Assembly (NCBI GenBank): GCA_003833075.1 | Contig: RIAY01000001.1 | Coordinates: 310,001 to 374,000, forward strand | Length of the DNA: 64,000 nt | Direction of reading: 5' to 3' | DNA from: Muribaculaceae bacterium Isolate-036 (Harlan) | GTDB lineage: Bacteria > Bacteroidota > Bacteroidia > Bacteroidales > Muribaculaceae | Shown: positions 1-9,942 of the stretch, one piece after another | Position numbering within the stretch: the first letter of the stretch is position 1 | How the letters are laid out: every line of letters starts with the position of its first letter | Program-made: the position numbers and the translations under genes | Notes under the pieces: generated by a model | Told to the model about the DNA's origin: nothing | Seen by the model: the letters and a program-made list of their open reading frames with translations, nothing else | The model's database searches: none

Positions 1-359
1 ATTCTGTCAGGTTTTAATTTTATTAGAAATTGCAAATTTAATAAAAAAATCTCCAACCTGAGTAATTTGGCAATTTATCCTCGTGAAAGCAGCCGTATAT
101 GTATATCTTTACTCGGCTGATAATTAGTAAAATAGCATTATGTAGATTTGGCACTGCCCACCAATGGATCATTCTTGATAGTTAAAATGTGTTAAAATGC
201 TTAAAAAGTGTAGTTTTTACACTTATGATTGCTATATTTGCAACGACAAAACTTCAGATGCAGTAAAGTAGATTGATAAGACTTTATTCAGATGTGTTGA
301 ATATCTGCGGTTTATCAAGAATGCGATACTATAATAACAACTTAAGTTAACCTTACATC
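1..359. other. Leader region upstream of the susC-like gene
   Basis: No coding region can be supported here; the stretch is AT-rich and in-frame stops are frequent. It holds the presumed promoter of the polysaccharide locus (annotated separately) and a short CAGCCG...CGGCTG hairpin around 90-119 that could end a gene lying left of the window. The leader from the -7 box to the ATG is about 115 nt, long enough for post-transcriptional control, but no known riboswitch fold was recognised. Confidence 0.5.
206..240 (+). promoter_or_regulatory. Promoter of the polysaccharide locus with adjacent palindrome
   Basis: TATATTTG at 233-240 matches the Bacteroidetes -7 consensus TAnnTTTG. Immediately upstream, AAGTGTA (206-212) and TACACTT (218-224) form a perfect inverted repeat with a 5-nt spacer, which falls roughly where the -33 element should lie. 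This could be an operator. No regulator gene for the locus is visible in the window, so its partner is unknown. Confidence 0.55.
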
Positions 360-3300
360 ATGTGTAATTCAGGACAAGGGCACGGTGGGAAATATACTGC
401 CCCCCCTGCTGCTAAAAAATGGAAATGGCTCACCATCGTATTGGTGTTCCTTATGACATCCTTTACAATCAATGCTCAGACAAGTGTGACAGGTACAGTG
501 ACCGATGAAGCCGGCGAACCTCTGGTCGGCGCGAGTGTCGTGGTGCCCGGAACTACTGTCGGTGCCTCGACCGACATCGACGGCAATTTCAAACTGAACG
601 TTGCTCAAGGAAAGAAGATACGTGTCTCCTACGTGGGCTATGTGTCAAAAGAGGTTGAAGTGAAGGGTTCTCATCTAAACATCGCCCTCAAGGAAGATAA
701 TGAGGTTCTCGACGAGGTGGTTGTGATCGGTTACGGCACAATGAAGAAAAAAGACCTTACCGGTTCCATCACTACTGTCAATTCCAAAGACCTCAACGTA
801 GGTTCCTACACCGATCCGGGTCAGTTGCTACAAGGTAAGGTTCCCGGACTTGTAGTAGTGCAGAACTCAGACCCTAACGGTGGTGTCAATTCTTTGACAC
901 TTCGTGGAGCTTCCACTCTCAACGGTTCAACAGAACCCCTCTATGTTGTTGACGGAATCCCGGGAGTGAACCTTAACCTTATCCCACCTGCCGACATTGA
1001 GAGTATCGATGTGCTCCGCGATGCTTCGGCTACAGCCATCTATGGTTCAAAGGCTGCCAATGGTGTAATCATTGTAACTACTAAAAAAGGCTCGGATGGT
1101 CCGGCTCGTGTATCCTACCAGGGTTACGTATCCTGGGAGCGCATCGCCAACGACCATAAAATGATGACAGCCTCGCAGCTTCGTCAATATGCCGAGGAGA
1201 ACAATATTCCAATCCCCAATGACAAAGGAGCCGACACCAATTGGGCAAAAGAGACACAGCGCACTGGTTTCGCCACTAATCACAACCTCTCCATCTCCGG
1301 TGGCACCAAGAGCACGAGCTACAACGCTTCGGTGAACTATATCAAGCGTGACGGTATTATAAAAGGCGTAGGCAACAACCTTTTCACGGCACGTGCATAT
1401 GTTGAAACAAAACTTCTCAAAGACCGTCTCCTTTTGGGAGCCGGAGTCAACGGCAACATCCGCAATGAATCGGGTGTCCCCCGCAACAAGCAGGGAGCTT
1501 CAGTATACGAGGCAATGTATTATTACTCACCCCTTGAACCGGTGCGCAATGAAGACGGATCGTGGTATTCCAATACAGATGTATCTCAATATTACAACCC
1601 TCTTTCACAGGTATATGAAGATCGTTCTATGGCAACTTTCAAGCGTTGGCAAGTAACGGGCAAGGCTCGTCTGAAAATCCTTGAAGGACTTTTCCTCAAC
1701 GGCAACTTCGCCTATGAGAACCAGAACAAGAATTACAAGGAATATCTCTCTACCGAATCGCAGACCAATCATCGTCATGGTCAGACCACACGGGAAGTTC
1801 TTGACTGGGAAAGCAAGCTTATGGAAATCTTTGCCAACTATGACAAAGACTTCGGTGAGGATCACCGCATGGCACTCATGGCAGGTTATTCCTGGGAAGA
1901 GCGCAAAGACGAAGAAGGATTCGGTGCAAAAGGCTACAACTATTATGACGACTCCCTTGGCTGGAACGACATAGGTATGGCAAACTCATGGGATACAGAT
2001 CCTGTCTGGGGCAAACTTTATTCCAAGACCCGAATGATTTCGTTCTACGGACGTGCCAATTATTCCTATAAATCCAAGTATCTCCTTCAGGCAGCTGTAC
2101 GTCGTGACGGAGCCTCTACTTTCGGATCTAATAACAAATGGGCTACTTTCCCCTCAGCTTCCGTGGCATGGCGCGTGACAGGGGAAGACTTCATGGAACA
2201 GAGCGCAGGTTGGCTACATGACCTCAAGCTCCGCGTTGGCTGGGGACAGAGCGGTAACGCTAAAGGTTTTGACGCCTACACTTCCCGTTTCTATTATCAG
2301 GCAGGTTCCCGTTTCACATATGTAGACGAAAATGGTGTGGAACACAGCTACAAGAGCCTCAATGCAGCACGCAACGTGAACGACAACCTTAAATGGGAGA
2401 CAACCTCAATGCTCAATATAGGTCTTGACTTCGCTTTCCTTGGAGGTCGCATCAACGGTACAATCGAATATTACAACAAAGACACTAAGGACATGATCTG
2501 GGATTATCCTGTGTCAACAGCCATATATCCTGTAGATAAGCTCACGGCAAATGTAGGAAGGATGCGCAACCGAGGTGTCGAGATCTCAGTTAATGCAGTT
2601 CCTTTCCAGGGACCTTTCACCTGGACCACATCACTCAACTTCTCGCACAACCAGAATAAAGTGGTATCAGTATCCAACTCTGAGTTTAACGCCGGTGTCC
2701 TAAACCGCTACGACCCGAACCTGCCCGGTCTGTCGCAGGGATGCTCAACTCAGCGCATCGTTGAAGGCGAGGCTATCGGAACCTTCTACCTCTGGGAGTG
2801 GGCAGGCTACAACGAGCAAGGACAGTCAACATTCTATTCGCGCGATGTCAATACCGGCGAATACGAACTGGATGCAAACGGAAACCGGATGACAACGCAG
2901 AACCCGGGAGAGAAGGATCGCGTGAAATTTGGCAGCGCCCAACCAAAACTCACAATGGGATGGAACAATAACCTGACGTGGAAGAACTTCGATCTCAATC
3001 TCTTCTTCACCGGAGTGTTCGGTCAGAAGATATTCAACGAACCCCGCGCTTACTTCTCCTATATCGGTGCAATATCGCAGGGTAAAAACGTGCTCGCATC
3101 CGTGCGCGATGAGCAACTCGCCACCGATGGTCTTGCACACTATCCTTCCAACCGTTATCTCGAAGACGGCAGCTATTTCAAGCTCTCCACAGTGACTCTC
3201 GGCTATACATTCCGCAACTGCTTCAACGGCTGGCTCCGCGACATTCGCGTCTATGTATCCGCCAACAACGTTTTCACGATCACCGGCTATAAAGGTCGCG

Positions 3301-3404
3301 ATCCGGAAATCAATCTCGGAGGACTTGAACCGGGACACGACACCCGCTGGGACCATTATCCCCGCACTCGTCAGATTCTCGTTGGTCTCAACGTCAATTT
3401 TTAA
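360..3404 (+). CDS. SusC/RagA-like TonB-dependent outer-membrane transporter
   Basis: A TonB-dependent receptor that imports oligosaccharides across the outer membrane together with its SusD-like lipoprotein, encoded 34 nt downstream. The 1014-residue protein has an N-terminal signal segment ending near NAQ, a carboxypeptidase-regulatory-like beta domain (about residues 42-115), a TonB box/plug region containing the family phrase PLYVVDGIPG (about 190-205), and a long beta-barrel ending in an aromatic residue (VGLNVNF). This order and size are typical for SusC proteins. The start gives a rather long charged segment before the hydrophobic stretch, but no better in-frame ATG is present. It is the first gene of the operon behind the promoter at about 233. 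The glycan cannot be read from the sequence; the downstream enzymes point to a mannose-containing substrate. Confidence 0.95.
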   Translation: MCNSGQGHGGKYTAPPAAKKWKWLTIVLVFLMTSFTINAQTSVTGTVTDEAGEPLVGASVVVPGTTVGASTDIDGNFKLNVAQGKKIRVSYVGYVSKEVEVKGSHLNIALKEDNEVLDEVVVIGYGTMKKKDLTGSITTVNSKDLNVGSYTDPGQLLQGKVPGLVVVQNSDPNGGVNSLTLRGASTLNGSTEPLYVVDGIPGVNLNLIPPADIESIDVLRDASATAIYGSKAANGVIIVTTKKGSDGPARVSYQGYVSWERIANDHKMMTASQLRQYAEENNIPIPNDKGADTNWAKETQRTGFATNHNLSISGGTKSTSYNASVNYIKRDGIIKGVGNNLFTARAYVETKLLKDRLLLGAGVNGNIRNESGVPRNKQGASVYEAMYYYSPLEPVRNEDGSWYSNTDVSQYYNPLSQVYEDRSMATFKRWQVTGKARLKILEGLFLNGNFAYENQNKNYKEYLSTESQTNHRHGQTTREVLDWESKLMEIFANYDKDFGEDHRMALMAGYSWEERKDEEGFGAKGYNYYDDSLGWNDIGMANSWDTDPVWGKLYSKTRMISFYGRANYSYKSKYLLQAAVRRDGASTFGSNNKWATFPSASVAWRVTGEDFMEQSAGWLHDLKLRVGWGQSGNAKGFDAYTSRFYYQAGSRFTYVDENGVEHSYKSLNAARNVNDNLKWETTSMLNIGLDFAFLGGRINGTIEYYNKDTKDMIWDYPVSTAIYPVDKLTANVGRMRNRGVEISVNAVPFQGPFTWTTSLNFSHNQNKVVSVSNSEFNAGVLNRYDPNLPGLSQGCSTQRIVEGEAIGTFYLWEWAGYNEQGQSTFYSRDVNTGEYELDANGNRMTTQNPGEKDRVKFGSAQPKLTMGWNNNLTWKNFDLNLFFTGVFGQKIFNEPRAYFSYIGAISQGKNVLASVRDEQLATDGLAHYPSNRYLEDGSYFKLSTVTLGYTFRNCFNGWLRDIRVYVSANNVFTITGYKGRDPEINLGGLEPGHDTRWDHYPRTRQILVGLNVNF

Positions 3405-3438
3405 GAAAACACAGGATTTTTAAGATTAAACCGAAAAA

Positions 3439-5187
3439 ATGATCATGAAATCATATATAAAAGCGTTGATGCTGGGCACAGCTTCCATTGGAATGACCGC
3501 CTGCACCGACCTCAATATAGACCTTGACACTCGATATGAAACCCTACCGGACAACCCGATCGCGGTAGAAGGAGAATTCAACAGCTGTTACCGTTATCTC
3601 TACAGCTGGTTCAGCCGCGACTTCAACGAAGCGGTTGTAAATCAGGGAGACGAGATAATGGGCATATGCTACACCATCGGCAACTATTATGACGATGGAC
3701 GTGCCATCAACGGATCCATCCATTCTCTCACCCTTAATAATTGGAGCACCCGCATGATCGGTGGTTGCATGGAGGGTATCACCCAATGCAACTCCAAGAT
3801 TCTCGCCTATGGAGGTCCGGAACATAAGGATGCCATAGTGGCTCCCGTGCGTGCCATGCGTGCCTACTATCATTTCTGGATGATGGAACTCTATGGCGAT
3901 GCGCCCATTATTGACCATGTCGTGCAGGAAGGTGAACGTATAGACCGTCAGCCCCGAGCCGATGTTGCAAAATGGATTGAGGGAGAGCTTCTCGAAATCC
4001 TCAACCAGGAAGACGGACTCAGCAAGAAGAATGACGCTTCCACCTATGGCAAGCCTAACTACTGGATGGCAGCATCTCTACTTGTGAAACTCTATCTCAA
4101 CTGGGGAGTATATACCAACCCTGTCACCACCGTGACCAATGACACCCCCAACGAGAAACTGAACGATTGCGTGAAATGGTGCGATGAAATTATCAAGTCC
4201 GGAATTTTCGAGGTAGGCAAAGGCTACCGTAAAAAATTCTTTCCGGATAATGGAGTTCACATCAAGGACTTTATCTACGCACATGATGTAGATCCAGCCA
4301 CTAAAAACGATGGAACCACCACTTGGCACCGTTGGTTCGCTTTCAGGAAAGAGGGACTTCTATTACCCCCACCTTATGGATGGGAAAACCCCATGTCCAC
4401 CGCCGGAAACACTGTCATGACCAAAGAAGCCGCAGCACGCTTCAACCTTCCAGGCGACGAGCGTAACAAGATTGTGCTCAAGGGACCTCAATTCAAGATG
4501 GATGCCAATTATGAATTTACGAATGAGCCCGTGATGCTCTATAAGGATCCGACAAAGCCCAATACAGTGATCGGCCAGTTGAATTATAGGGAAGACTTTG
4601 ATTTCGATGACGGAAGCATATATTCGCTTGGCGACGAATCTCTACCTGCAGTAAACAAGACTACAGTTGCAAACGGCACAGCATTGTTAAACATTCAGAA
4701 AGGCGCACGTCTCTGTAAATATCCTCCACGTCTCGAAGACTTCACGCTTTGGGGCCGTCAGCAGGCAAACGACTATCCCATCTTCCGCTATGCCGATATC
4801 CTTCTCACCAAAGCAGAGTGCATTATGCGCGGTGCCACGGCAACACTTGGTGCAACACCCGCCTCACTGATGAACGAAGTGCGTGACTGTTCTTCCGCTC
4901 CGCACGTGACCGGCACACCGAGCTTCCAGGAACTTCTTGACGAGCGTTCACGAGAATTCATACTCGAACCCTGGCGACGTAACGACCTTATTCGTTTCGG
5001 TCAGTTCGAGGCAGACTGGGGCGAGAAAAACCGTTACAAAGTGTGGGACAATGCGGAACACACCGAGTTCCATTGGGTGGAGCGTCAAGGAGCAAAAGAT
5101 CCCAACCGTCGTCTGATGCCTATCCATCAGGACATCCTCAATTCAAACACGAACTGGAGCCAGAATCCCGGCTACCAAGGAGTCTGA
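3439..5187 (+). CDS. SusD/RagB-like surface glycan-binding lipoprotein
   Basis: Cell-surface lid of the SusCD transporter, which captures glycan and opens over the SusC barrel. The protein is 582 residues with a lipoprotein signal whose lipobox reads MTAC (Cys near residue 22). The C-terminal part carries family-typical text, with FRYADILLTKAE around residue 450 and later RSREFILEPWRRNDLIRFGQ. It follows the SusC-like gene by 34 nt and is surely co-transcribed. Translation may begin at the first ATG or at the second one two codons later (MKSYIK), which gives a more ordinary signal peptide. A hairpin lies just past the stop codon, so expression of the downstream genes may be partly attenuated. 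Confidence 0.95.
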   Translation: MIMKSYIKALMLGTASIGMTACTDLNIDLDTRYETLPDNPIAVEGEFNSCYRYLYSWFSRDFNEAVVNQGDEIMGICYTIGNYYDDGRAINGSIHSLTLNNWSTRMIGGCMEGITQCNSKILAYGGPEHKDAIVAPVRAMRAYYHFWMMELYGDAPIIDHVVQEGERIDRQPRADVAKWIEGELLEILNQEDGLSKKNDASTYGKPNYWMAASLLVKLYLNWGVYTNPVTTVTNDTPNEKLNDCVKWCDEIIKSGIFEVGKGYRKKFFPDNGVHIKDFIYAHDVDPATKNDGTTTWHRWFAFRKEGLLLPPPYGWENPMSTAGNTVMTKEAAARFNLPGDERNKIVLKGPQFKMDANYEFTNEPVMLYKDPTKPNTVIGQLNYREDFDFDDGSIYSLGDESLPAVNKTTVANGTALLNIQKGARLCKYPPRLEDFTLWGRQQANDYPIFRYADILLTKAECIMRGATATLGATPASLMNEVRDCSSAPHVTGTPSFQELLDERSREFILEPWRRNDLIRFGQFEADWGEKNRYKVWDNAEHTEFHWVERQGAKDPNRRLMPIHQDILNSNTNWSQNPGYQGV

Positions 5188-5200
5188 ACAACTAACCAAG

Positions 5201-5240
5201 GAGTCTCCGCCCTCAAAGCGGTGGAGACTCTTTCTAAAAT
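5201..5240 (+). terminator. Hairpin after the susD-like gene (attenuator-like)
   Basis: GAGTCTCCGCC and GGTGGAGACTC form an 11-bp stem with one G-T pair, followed by TTTCT. Being inside the operon, it more likely reduces than stops transcription into the enzyme genes, as is common after susCD pairs. A 12-base direct repeat (ACCAAGGAGTCT) spans the stop-codon region and the left arm. Confidence 0.6.
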
Positions 5241-5284
5241 AAAAAAAACATTAACCTTATAATTAACCTAATAAATTAAAGCTT

Positions 5285-6787
5285 ATGCGTACTGATTACT
5301 TAAAACGCAGTCTTATTGTAGCCGGAGCCACAGTAGCTTTCGCAGCTGTAGCAAGTGCCGGCAACTGGGTGGATGTCACTCACAAATATATAAAAGATGC
5401 CGCCTATATTCCCGGCTGGCAAGGTGTAGTCACCGGCTGTGCAGAGGGAGTCGGAGAGGTTTGGAACGGTGCATTCCGTCTTTACCGTGTTATTCCCGAT
5501 GCACCTGCAGGATCATATACACTCACCTGCAACGCTTTCTACCGCTGCGGAAACAATGATTATTCTTTAAAGAATATGAAAGGTAATGCCGCGCTCTACA
5601 CAGCATATATTTTCGCAGGCAATGACAAAAAAACTGTTGTCGGTCTTGTTGACGAACTTAAAGAAAGACCTCAAGAGGGAGAAACTTATGATCCCCAGAA
5701 GCATTTCCCAAATGGACTTTGGGATGCCAACGAGTCATTCAAAGCCGGCAAATATGTCAACACCTTAACTACTGAACATAAAGGCGGAGATCTTGTGATC
5801 GGTATCGCCAATACAGGTAGCTACGATGATGAATGGTGCGCATTCGACAACTTCAAGCTCGTAGGACCCAATGGAGAGGTTACTCTCGAAAACGGAGACT
5901 TCAGCACCGGTCTCGACAGCAAGCGCGAATGGGACAACTTTAATTCAGAAAATAAAGAAAAAACACCCGATATGCAGAAAGACGGTGCCGGAGGCGGTGA
6001 CTATCGCAAGTGTGGTGGCTCTCCCTACAAATATGGACAGCAGATAGAGCTTCCCGCCGGAAAATATCGCTTCGGTATGCTGACATTCCATCGTTATGGC
6101 TCCACAGTAAGCCCTGAAGGAAAATATTTCAACCATAAATCAGGCGATGAGGCTGATGCATACGGGCGTGTTAACCGAACTCCGAAAGACTGGTATGTCG
6201 CCAATGATTATGAGGCACAGACCACCTATGACCATGCCTATATTTTCATGTCGCAGAATGAAGCTTGTCCCAAAGACCTCAACTGGTCGGAGGATTTTGG
6301 TGAATTGACTGAAGGTAAAGATGTTCGCACCCGTATCAAAGACTGCTGGGAGATCTGCAAAGGTAATTTTGACGAAATGCCGGATAACAACACATATGGA
6401 AAGGAGGCAACTCGCGACTACGAAACAAGAAACAAAGTTATCAATTGGCATGACTCCGGCAACGAGCGTGAGGCAGCAGCCGCTTTCGTAAACGAGCCTG
6501 AGAAGTATTATCAGTATGTTGAGTTCGAACTTACCGAGCCTACCAAGGTATGGGTCGGTATGGGAAAAAACACCAATACAAGTGACGGTTACTGGCAAGC
6601 CTGGGCAGATCAGACTCTCAAGGTTTGGGATGAAAATGCAGGAGCCGGTGTTTCCGACCTTGTGGTTGAGGATGAAAACGCACCTGTTGAATACTACAAC
6701 CTTCAGGGTATCCGCGTAGCTAATCCTGAAAACGGCATCTATATCGTTAAGCAGGGTAACAAGGTTACAAAACGCATTATCAAATAA
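5285..6787 (+). CDS. Secreted two-domain protein, candidate surface glycan-binding protein
   Basis: Not assigned to a named family. The 500-residue protein has a signal peptide ending near AVASA and two successive beta-sandwich-like modules (about 30-200 and 230-455), both containing a GSYTLTCNAFYR / GKYRFGMLTFHR type strand and a late aromatic segment. This layout resembles galactose-binding-like carbohydrate modules. It sits directly after the SusD gene, where surface glycan-binding proteins are usually encoded, so that role is inferred. The last about 35 residues (EYYNLQGIRV, then GIYIV and KRIIK) look like the short C-terminal tail found on many secreted Bacteroidales proteins, similar to type IX secretion tails. 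It lacks a lipobox, so if surface-exposed it would need such a tail. Confidence 0.6.
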   Translation: MRTDYLKRSLIVAGATVAFAAVASAGNWVDVTHKYIKDAAYIPGWQGVVTGCAEGVGEVWNGAFRLYRVIPDAPAGSYTLTCNAFYRCGNNDYSLKNMKGNAALYTAYIFAGNDKKTVVGLVDELKERPQEGETYDPQKHFPNGLWDANESFKAGKYVNTLTTEHKGGDLVIGIANTGSYDDEWCAFDNFKLVGPNGEVTLENGDFSTGLDSKREWDNFNSENKEKTPDMQKDGAGGGDYRKCGGSPYKYGQQIELPAGKYRFGMLTFHRYGSTVSPEGKYFNHKSGDEADAYGRVNRTPKDWYVANDYEAQTTYDHAYIFMSQNEACPKDLNWSEDFGELTEGKDVRTRIKDCWEICKGNFDEMPDNNTYGKEATRDYETRNKVINWHDSGNEREAAAAFVNEPEKYYQYVEFELTEPTKVWVGMGKNTNTSDGYWQAWADQTLKVWDENAGAGVSDLVVEDENAPVEYYNLQGIRVANPENGIYIVKQGNKVTKRIIK

Positions 6788-6813
6788 TACAATTTCAATC
6801 TAACCTATACCTT

Positions 6814-6850
6814 CGAGGCGCAGGAGGCCGTAGCCTCTTGCGTCTCATTT
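6814..6850 (+). terminator. Terminator-like hairpin before the first GH92 gene
   Basis: GAGGCGCAGGAGGC and GCCTCTTGCGTCTC pair over 14 bp with two G-T wobbles around a CGTA loop, followed by ATTTTT. The GH92 gene starts 28 nt further on, so it may have its own promoter or depend on read-through. Confidence 0.7.
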
Positions 6851-6877
6851 TTAAACAAGCTCTAAGTTTCTTTTAAT

Positions 6878-9142
6878 ATGGCTGACAAATTCAAACGTTT
6901 CCTGTCGGGAGCTGTTTTGCTGCTGAGCATATTGCATTTAAATGCATCCGTAACAGATTATGTAGACCCAAAGATAGGATCAGAAGGTCTTGGTCGGGTG
7001 TTCATCGGTCCGTCAATGCCTTACGGAATGGTCAAGCCTTCACCCGATTGCACTTCATCGCCAAATAGCGGATGGTTGCCTATGCCCATACAGGTAAACG
7101 GCTTCTCCCAGGTGCACGTGAGCGGCACAGGTGGCGGTCCAAAATATGGTAACATATTGATCCAGCCTTTCGAAGGAGAACTTAACAGTATAAGCCACAT
7201 AGATTACAGGGCTGAGGAGACTATTGAATTAGGTTACTATGCAACAACATACGCGAACAGCAAAATTCAGACTGAGATAACAACGGCATCAAAAGCATCT
7301 GCTTATAGAATCACATATCCGGGGAATAAGAATCCGGCGCTTATGATTGATGCGGGCTTCTTCTTGGGAGAAAGTCCTGTGCCTGATGCCCGCGAAGCTC
7401 AACAATTTGTCGGTTCGGAAGTGCAAGTGCTGTCAGACAGGGAAGTTTGCGGGCATAGCCGCATAAGAGGAGGATGGAACAACGGAAGGGCATACACCGT
7501 ATATTTCTATCTGGTCACCGACAACCCGGCAATCAGGACTGCTACATGGAAAAGCGGTAAAATTTCAGATAGCAAAGACCAATATGACTCAGGAGAAAAG
7601 ACAGGTGTGTTAATGCAATTCACACCGTCTGTAAAAACATTGAACATAAGAATCGGAATCTCTTTCATCAGTGCATTGAAGGCAAAGGAAAATCTTATAA
7701 GGGAAACCGATGGGGAAACTTTCGATAGCCTACACGAAAAATTGCTTTGCAGCTGGGAGGATATATTAAACAGAGTCAAGATCGACCCTAAAACATCAGA
7801 TAAGCACAAGAGGATGTTTTATACAGGACTTTATCACACGATGATAATGCCGGTGGACCGCAGCGGAGAGAATCCGCTATGGACAGACCCTTGCCCATAT
7901 TACGATGATTTTTATGCAATCTGGGACACCTATCGCACATCGTCACCTCTTATCACACTAATTGACCCGGAACGTGAGAGGGATATCGTAAATTCTCTTA
8001 TAAACATATATAAACGGGACGGTTATATGCCCGATGCCCGTAGTGGCAATGCCAACGGTCGCACGCAGGGCGGCTCAAACGCTGAAATAGTGATAGCCGA
8101 TGCATTTGTGAAGGATCTTGAAGGAGTGGATTATGAAGAGGCGTTGAAAGCTATGCTGAAGGATGCAACGGTTGATCCAGGAGGTAATCATGAAGCCGAG
8201 GGGAGAGGAGGATTGCGCGAATATCTTGAGCTTGGATACGTTCCGCATGGTATTCCTCGCGCGGGAAACAGGACTGTAGAATATTCTTATTGCGACTATG
8301 CAATTTACCTTGTGGCAAAAGGTCTGGGGAATGACGCGCTTGCCGAGAAATATCTGAAGCAGTCAGCTAACTGGAAAAATCTATGGCGTTCCGATTATGA
8401 GCATGACGGAACAAAAGGTTTTATCATGCCGCGTGACCAAGACGGCAACTGGCTTGATTATATCCCTTTCGGGCATTCGCAGAAGCGCAGACCGATGTTC
8501 AAGTACACGCCTGTGACCTTCGAAGGACCCTGGTATACACCCTGGTGGAGCATGTTCTTCTATGAGGCGTCCTCCTGGGAATATTCTTTGAGCATACCCC
8601 ATGATGTAGAGGGACTTATCGAGAAGTGTGGGGGCAAAAAGGATTTTGAGACCAGACTTGACAAATTCTTTGACAAGAATTATTTCAATGTCAACAATGA
8701 GCCGTCTTTCCTGTCTCCATGCCTTTATCACTGGATTTCACGTCCTGACAAAAGCAGTGACCGTGTGCTTGAGATAATTGAAAACAATTATTCAGACACT
8801 CCCGAGGGGCTTCCGGGCAATGACGACTCCGGTGCGATGTCATCGTGGCTCGTGTTTCACATGACGGGTCTGTATCCTAACGCCGGTCAGGATTATTATC
8901 TGATTCATACGCCTGTGCTTGAATCCGCGACTTTCACTCTCGGTAATGACCGAAATTTTTCCATTCGTGCCGAAAATCTTTCTGAGAGAAACAGATACAT
9001 ACAATCTGCAACTTTGAATGGCAAGGATTATCCTTATTCTGCTATCCGACACGCGGATATCATGAAAGGTGGTGAGCTGAGGCTTAAAATGGGTCCGCGA
9101 CCGAAGAAGTGGGGGACTGTGATGTTTGCAGACCAGGAATGA
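6878..9142 (+). CDS. GH92 family glycosidase (exo-alpha-mannosidase type)
   Basis: Calcium-dependent exo-acting alpha-mannosidase family; members release mannose from host N-glycans or fungal mannans. The 754-residue protein has a signal peptide, an N-terminal beta-sandwich opening with VDPKIGSEG and PYGMVKPSPD, and an (alpha/alpha)6 domain. GH92 hallmarks are the segment GNDDSGAMSSW near residue 650 and SIPHDVEGLIEKCGG near 570. The normally conserved stretch before PHD (EGNAW-like in many members) reads EASSW here, a change close to the substrate pocket, so the linkage cannot be predicted. No lipobox is seen; the signal looks like that of a periplasmic protein. The family is clear, exact specificity unknown. 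Confidence 0.93.
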   Translation: MADKFKRFLSGAVLLLSILHLNASVTDYVDPKIGSEGLGRVFIGPSMPYGMVKPSPDCTSSPNSGWLPMPIQVNGFSQVHVSGTGGGPKYGNILIQPFEGELNSISHIDYRAEETIELGYYATTYANSKIQTEITTASKASAYRITYPGNKNPALMIDAGFFLGESPVPDAREAQQFVGSEVQVLSDREVCGHSRIRGGWNNGRAYTVYFYLVTDNPAIRTATWKSGKISDSKDQYDSGEKTGVLMQFTPSVKTLNIRIGISFISALKAKENLIRETDGETFDSLHEKLLCSWEDILNRVKIDPKTSDKHKRMFYTGLYHTMIMPVDRSGENPLWTDPCPYYDDFYAIWDTYRTSSPLITLIDPERERDIVNSLINIYKRDGYMPDARSGNANGRTQGGSNAEIVIADAFVKDLEGVDYEEALKAMLKDATVDPGGNHEAEGRGGLREYLELGYVPHGIPRAGNRTVEYSYCDYAIYLVAKGLGNDALAEKYLKQSANWKNLWRSDYEHDGTKGFIMPRDQDGNWLDYIPFGHSQKRRPMFKYTPVTFEGPWYTPWWSMFFYEASSWEYSLSIPHDVEGLIEKCGGKKDFETRLDKFFDKNYFNVNNEPSFLSPCLYHWISRPDKSSDRVLEIIENNYSDTPEGLPGNDDSGAMSSWLVFHMTGLYPNAGQDYYLIHTPVLESATFTLGNDRNFSIRAENLSERNRYIQSATLNGKDYPYSAIRHADIMKGGELRLKMGPRPKKWGTVMFADQE

Positions 9143-9169
9143 CAGTTGAAAGTTGATAAAAAAGACATT

Positions 9170-9703
9170 ATGAAAAAGTTGTTTTTGATACTGATGGTGT
9201 TGCTTTCCGCATCTGGATTATATGCGGTTGAGAAAACCGATACGCTCAGGTTCGTCTATAAGCTTCATGGTCAGACCCGAAAGTTCAGGTATGTTTTCGA
9301 GCCGCAAAGCGATGGAGGAGTGACATTACACTGGGGCATAGAAAGAAATCTTAAATGGTGGAGCGGAACATACGCAATGTCATCGACAGCTATGGATTCC
9401 GGTGATTCGCTGAGTTTACTGATGCCCGAAGATGGCAATCATATAAAGCTCGAAGACAATGAGACATTCGCATTGATTTCAAGAAACGCATATCGCAATC
9501 TGAAAGATTCCGGAGTGTTCCGTTATGACGGGGTTGAATACGAATTGCTTGATAAAGACAGCAGGTGTGCTTTGGGTGTATTGCTTCATGCCAGAGACGA
9601 GGAAGGGGCGGAAATCTGGATTCTTGACAACGCGTTTTGTCCGCTAATCTGGCGGATGACAGGCAATTCGCTTGAGATCGACTGGAAAGCCGAAGTTTTC
9701 TGA
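9170..9703 (+). CDS. Small secreted protein of unknown function
   Basis: I do not recognise a family. From the ATG at 9170 the protein is 177 residues with a clear signal peptide (MKKLFLILMVLL, cleavage near LYA). The rest is a compact, beta-rich sequence without cysteine pairs or catalytic motifs that I can name. A TTG eight codons upstream would also keep the frame, but the ATG gives the cleaner signal peptide. It starts 27 nt after the GH92 stop codon and is probably co-transcribed, so an accessory role in glycan handling is possible but unproven. Confidence 0.6.
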   Translation: MKKLFLILMVLLSASGLYAVEKTDTLRFVYKLHGQTRKFRYVFEPQSDGGVTLHWGIERNLKWWSGTYAMSSTAMDSGDSLSLLMPEDGNHIKLEDNETFALISRNAYRNLKDSGVFRYDGVEYELLDKDSRCALGVLLHARDEEGAEIWILDNAFCPLIWRMTGNSLEIDWKAEVF

Positions 9704-9942
9704 AGCCTTCCCCATATCCCGGACCTCCAAGCCGGTCCCCGCATCCCAACCCTCATGTCAAGACGCCAAACACGACACCGCCTCTCGGGCTTCCGCCCTC
9801 AATACTCTCTTGTCTCTCCGAGTTCTCAGTTGTTCGCCGAGTTTTCAGTTGTCTTGTCGAGTTCTCAGTTGTTCGCCAAGATCTCAGGTGCTTTTCACCG
9901 GTTTGGCTTTTTGAGTCAGCATAAGGAGGCATTTGATGGGGA
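9704..9942. repeat. Spacer with short tandem repeats beside the transposase gene
   Basis: No gene is supported here. Between 9819 and about 9890 lie four imperfect tandem copies of a 19-20-base unit: CGAGTTCTCAGTTGTTCGC (9819), CGAGTTTTCAGTTGTCTTGT (9838), CGAGTTCTCAGTTGTTCGC (9858) and a decayed copy at 9877. They lie directly 3' of the REP-type transposase gene. Base composition changes from the AT-rich gene on the left to C- and T-rich sequence, which fits inserted DNA. Confidence 0.75.

Noticed and set aside
2826..3356. 176-codon open frame on the - strand inside the SusC-like gene
   Set aside because: Antisense to a clear gene; its composition follows from the codon use of the gene on the other strand.
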